Positions 6,654 through 7,530 of a stretch of DNA of 7,530 bases are shown here, piece after piece (position 1 is the first letter of the stretch; each line of letters opens with the position of its first letter). This DNA is from Betaproteobacteria bacterium (lineage in GTDB: Bacteria > Pseudomonadota > Gammaproteobacteria > Burkholderiales > Burkholderiaceae_C): assembly GCA_009918225.1 (NCBI GenBank), contig RGEP01000087.1, positions 1 to 7,530 of the forward strand. The letters run 5' to 3'. The notes under the pieces are model-generated. The model was not told the DNA's origin. It saw only the letters and a list, made by a program, of their open reading frames with translations, and did no database searches. The translations under genes and the position numbers were made by a program.

Positions 6654-7190
6654 TTAAAGCTCTTGGGAAAAGTCGCCGCGCGCATGGCGCTGTTCCACCA
6701 GCACGGTGTAGCTCGGCTTGGCCCCGGTCAGCACCCGTGCGCACTCATCGAGCACGGCCACCCAAAAGATCAGGGCGCCGACGGCAAAACTCAGCTGAGG
6801 CATCCACATGGGAATGGGCACCATGCCGCCTGCGACATCGCCAAACACCCAGCTTTCCCAGGTGAAGGCCACGGCCCACCAGGCCAGGTAACCAATGGCC
6901 ACGGCCGCCACCAGCAGTGAAGCGAGCTCCAAGCGCCAACGGGCTGTGGGGCTTGCAGACTCCAGCACCAAGGTCACGCGCACGAAGTCGCCGTTTCGAA
7001 AGCTGTAGGCCATCCCCAAAAAAGCCGAGGCTGCACACAGCCAGGCCACGACGTCGTTGACCCAGGAGACGCGCCACTCCATCACACGTCCGATGGAGGC
7101 TGCGATCATCAGAGCCAAAATGGCCAGCACGCACAGCGCGGCCAGCACCGCGCCGCTGGCATACAGGCCATCGAGTGCTCGGCGCAGCAC
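6654..7190 (-). CDS. dctQ: TRAP transporter small permease subunit (DctQ family)
   Basis: A 178-residue membrane protein with four predicted transmembrane segments (about 13-34, 44-64, 88-110, 131-150), the DctQ layout. Family-like features are ALDGLYASGAVLAALC near the N-terminus, a WVNDVVAWLCAASAFLGMAY segment (43-62) followed by RNGDFVRVTLV (65-75), and PIPMWMPQLSFAVGAL (125-140) before the last helix. It pairs with DctM to form the membrane complex. The start is taken as GTG 7190-7188, since no ATG, GTG or TTG lies further upstream in frame and the first internal ATG (residue 28) would cut into helix 1. No clear Shine-Dalgarno precedes it. It sits 28 bp after dctP and 15 bp before dctM in the same direction. 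Confidence 0.93.
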   Translation of the reverse strand: MLRRALDGLYASGAVLAALCVLAILALMIAASIGRVMEWRVSWVNDVVAWLCAASAFLGMAYSFRNGDFVRVTLVLESASPTARWRLELASLLVAAVAIGYLAWWAVAFTWESWVFGDVAGGMVPIPMWMPQLSFAVGALIFWVAVLDECARVLTGAKPSYTVLVEQRHARGDFSQEL

Positions 7191-7218
7191 GGCGCGCGCG
7201 TCCAGGTCTAGTGCCGAG

Positions 7219-7530
7219 TCAGCGGTTGTAGGCGTCGTACACAGCCTTGCCTTCAGCCCCGGCCTTGTCCAACCACTCCTTCAAGATGGTGTCGCCCACC
7301 TTCTTCATGTCGGCCTTGAGTTGGGCCGAGGGGGGCAGCACCTCCATGCCGTTGCGCTTGAGGGTGGCCAGCGTGTCATCGTTGACCTTGCGTGAATCGG
7401 CCCAGCCCCGAACTTCAGCCGCCGCGGCAGCCTTGAGCACCGCGTCCTGCGTGGCCTTGTCCAGTGCGTCAAACGCCTTGCGGTTGGCCAGCACGGCGTT
7501 CTTGGGCAGCCAAGCCTGCACATCGTAGTA
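7219..7530 (-). CDS. dctP: TRAP transporter substrate-binding protein (DctP family), partial C-terminus
   Basis: The last 103 residues and TGA stop of a periplasmic DctP-type receptor; the rest lies beyond the right edge. The frame is open through the edge and reads YYDVQAWLPKNAVLANRKAF, the usual C-terminal DctP pattern in which a conserved aromatic/Asn region is followed by 'F.aLdkatQ'. The remainder is helical and Lys/Ala-rich (LKADMKKVGDTILKEWLDKAG), ending AYNR. A GTG at 7521 is an internal valine codon, not a start. The position directly upstream of dctQ and dctM supports the call. The ligand-binding residues are outside the window, so the substrate cannot be proposed. Confidence 0.92.
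   Translation of the reverse strand, partial: YYDVQAWLPKNAVLANRKAFDALDKATQDAVLKAAAAAEVRGWADSRKVNDDTLATLKRNGMEVLPPSAQLKADMKKVGDTILKEWLDKAGAEGKAVYDAYNR

Noticed and set aside
7191..7200. Alternating GC run as a Z-DNA or regulatory element
   Set aside because: Too short to support any claim in a GC-rich genome.
1..7530. Mobile element, CRISPR array, tRNA/rRNA or phage module
   Set aside because: No transposase or integrase frame, no spaced direct-repeat array, no tRNA-like or rRNA-like sequence was seen; all space is taken by chromosomal-type genes.

Overview
The window is GC-rich and densely packed. It looks like a chromosomal segment from a betaproteobacterium of the order Burkholderiales, most likely Comamonadaceae (the Limnohabitans/Rhodoferax/Hydrogenophaga type). 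This rests on base composition, a stand-alone Bug-type (TctC) solute receptor, a TRAP transporter operon and protein-level family resemblance. There is no rRNA or tRNA marker, so the genus is an inference.

Layout. Positions 1-426 (minus) hold the N-terminal part of a Bug/TctC periplasmic receptor that runs off the left edge. Positions 486-4458 (minus) hold a three-gene unit read from right to left: a YciB/IspZ-like membrane protein with an extra N-terminal domain of about 125 residues, a membrane-anchored DUF885 putative metallopeptidase, and a DUF418 multi-pass membrane protein. Both junctions are 4-nt ATGA stop/start overlaps, so the three are very probably one translationally coupled operon. 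Positions 4459-4642 form a divergent intergenic region with several short GC-rich inverted repeats. Positions 4643-5287 (plus) hold an exported SOUL-family (heme-binding-like) protein with a duplicated KIAMTAPV motif. A 40-bp convergent gap follows. Positions 5328-7530 (minus) hold the distal part of a TRAP operon in the order dctP (C-terminal end only), dctQ, dctM.

How the genes work together. The TRAP genes form one secondary transporter: DctP binds the substrate in the periplasm, and DctQ and DctM are the membrane subunits. The Bug receptor at the left edge belongs to a different uptake family, and no partner permease is visible. The three-gene unit is the least explained part. All three products are predicted to be in or anchored to the inner membrane and one carries a metallopeptidase-like HExxPGH motif, so an envelope-related job is plausible but not shown. 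The SOUL protein is divergent from this unit and may share its control region.

No mobile element, CRISPR array, RNA gene or phage-like feature was found. The long plus-strand open frames opposite the real genes are judged to be antisense shadows.
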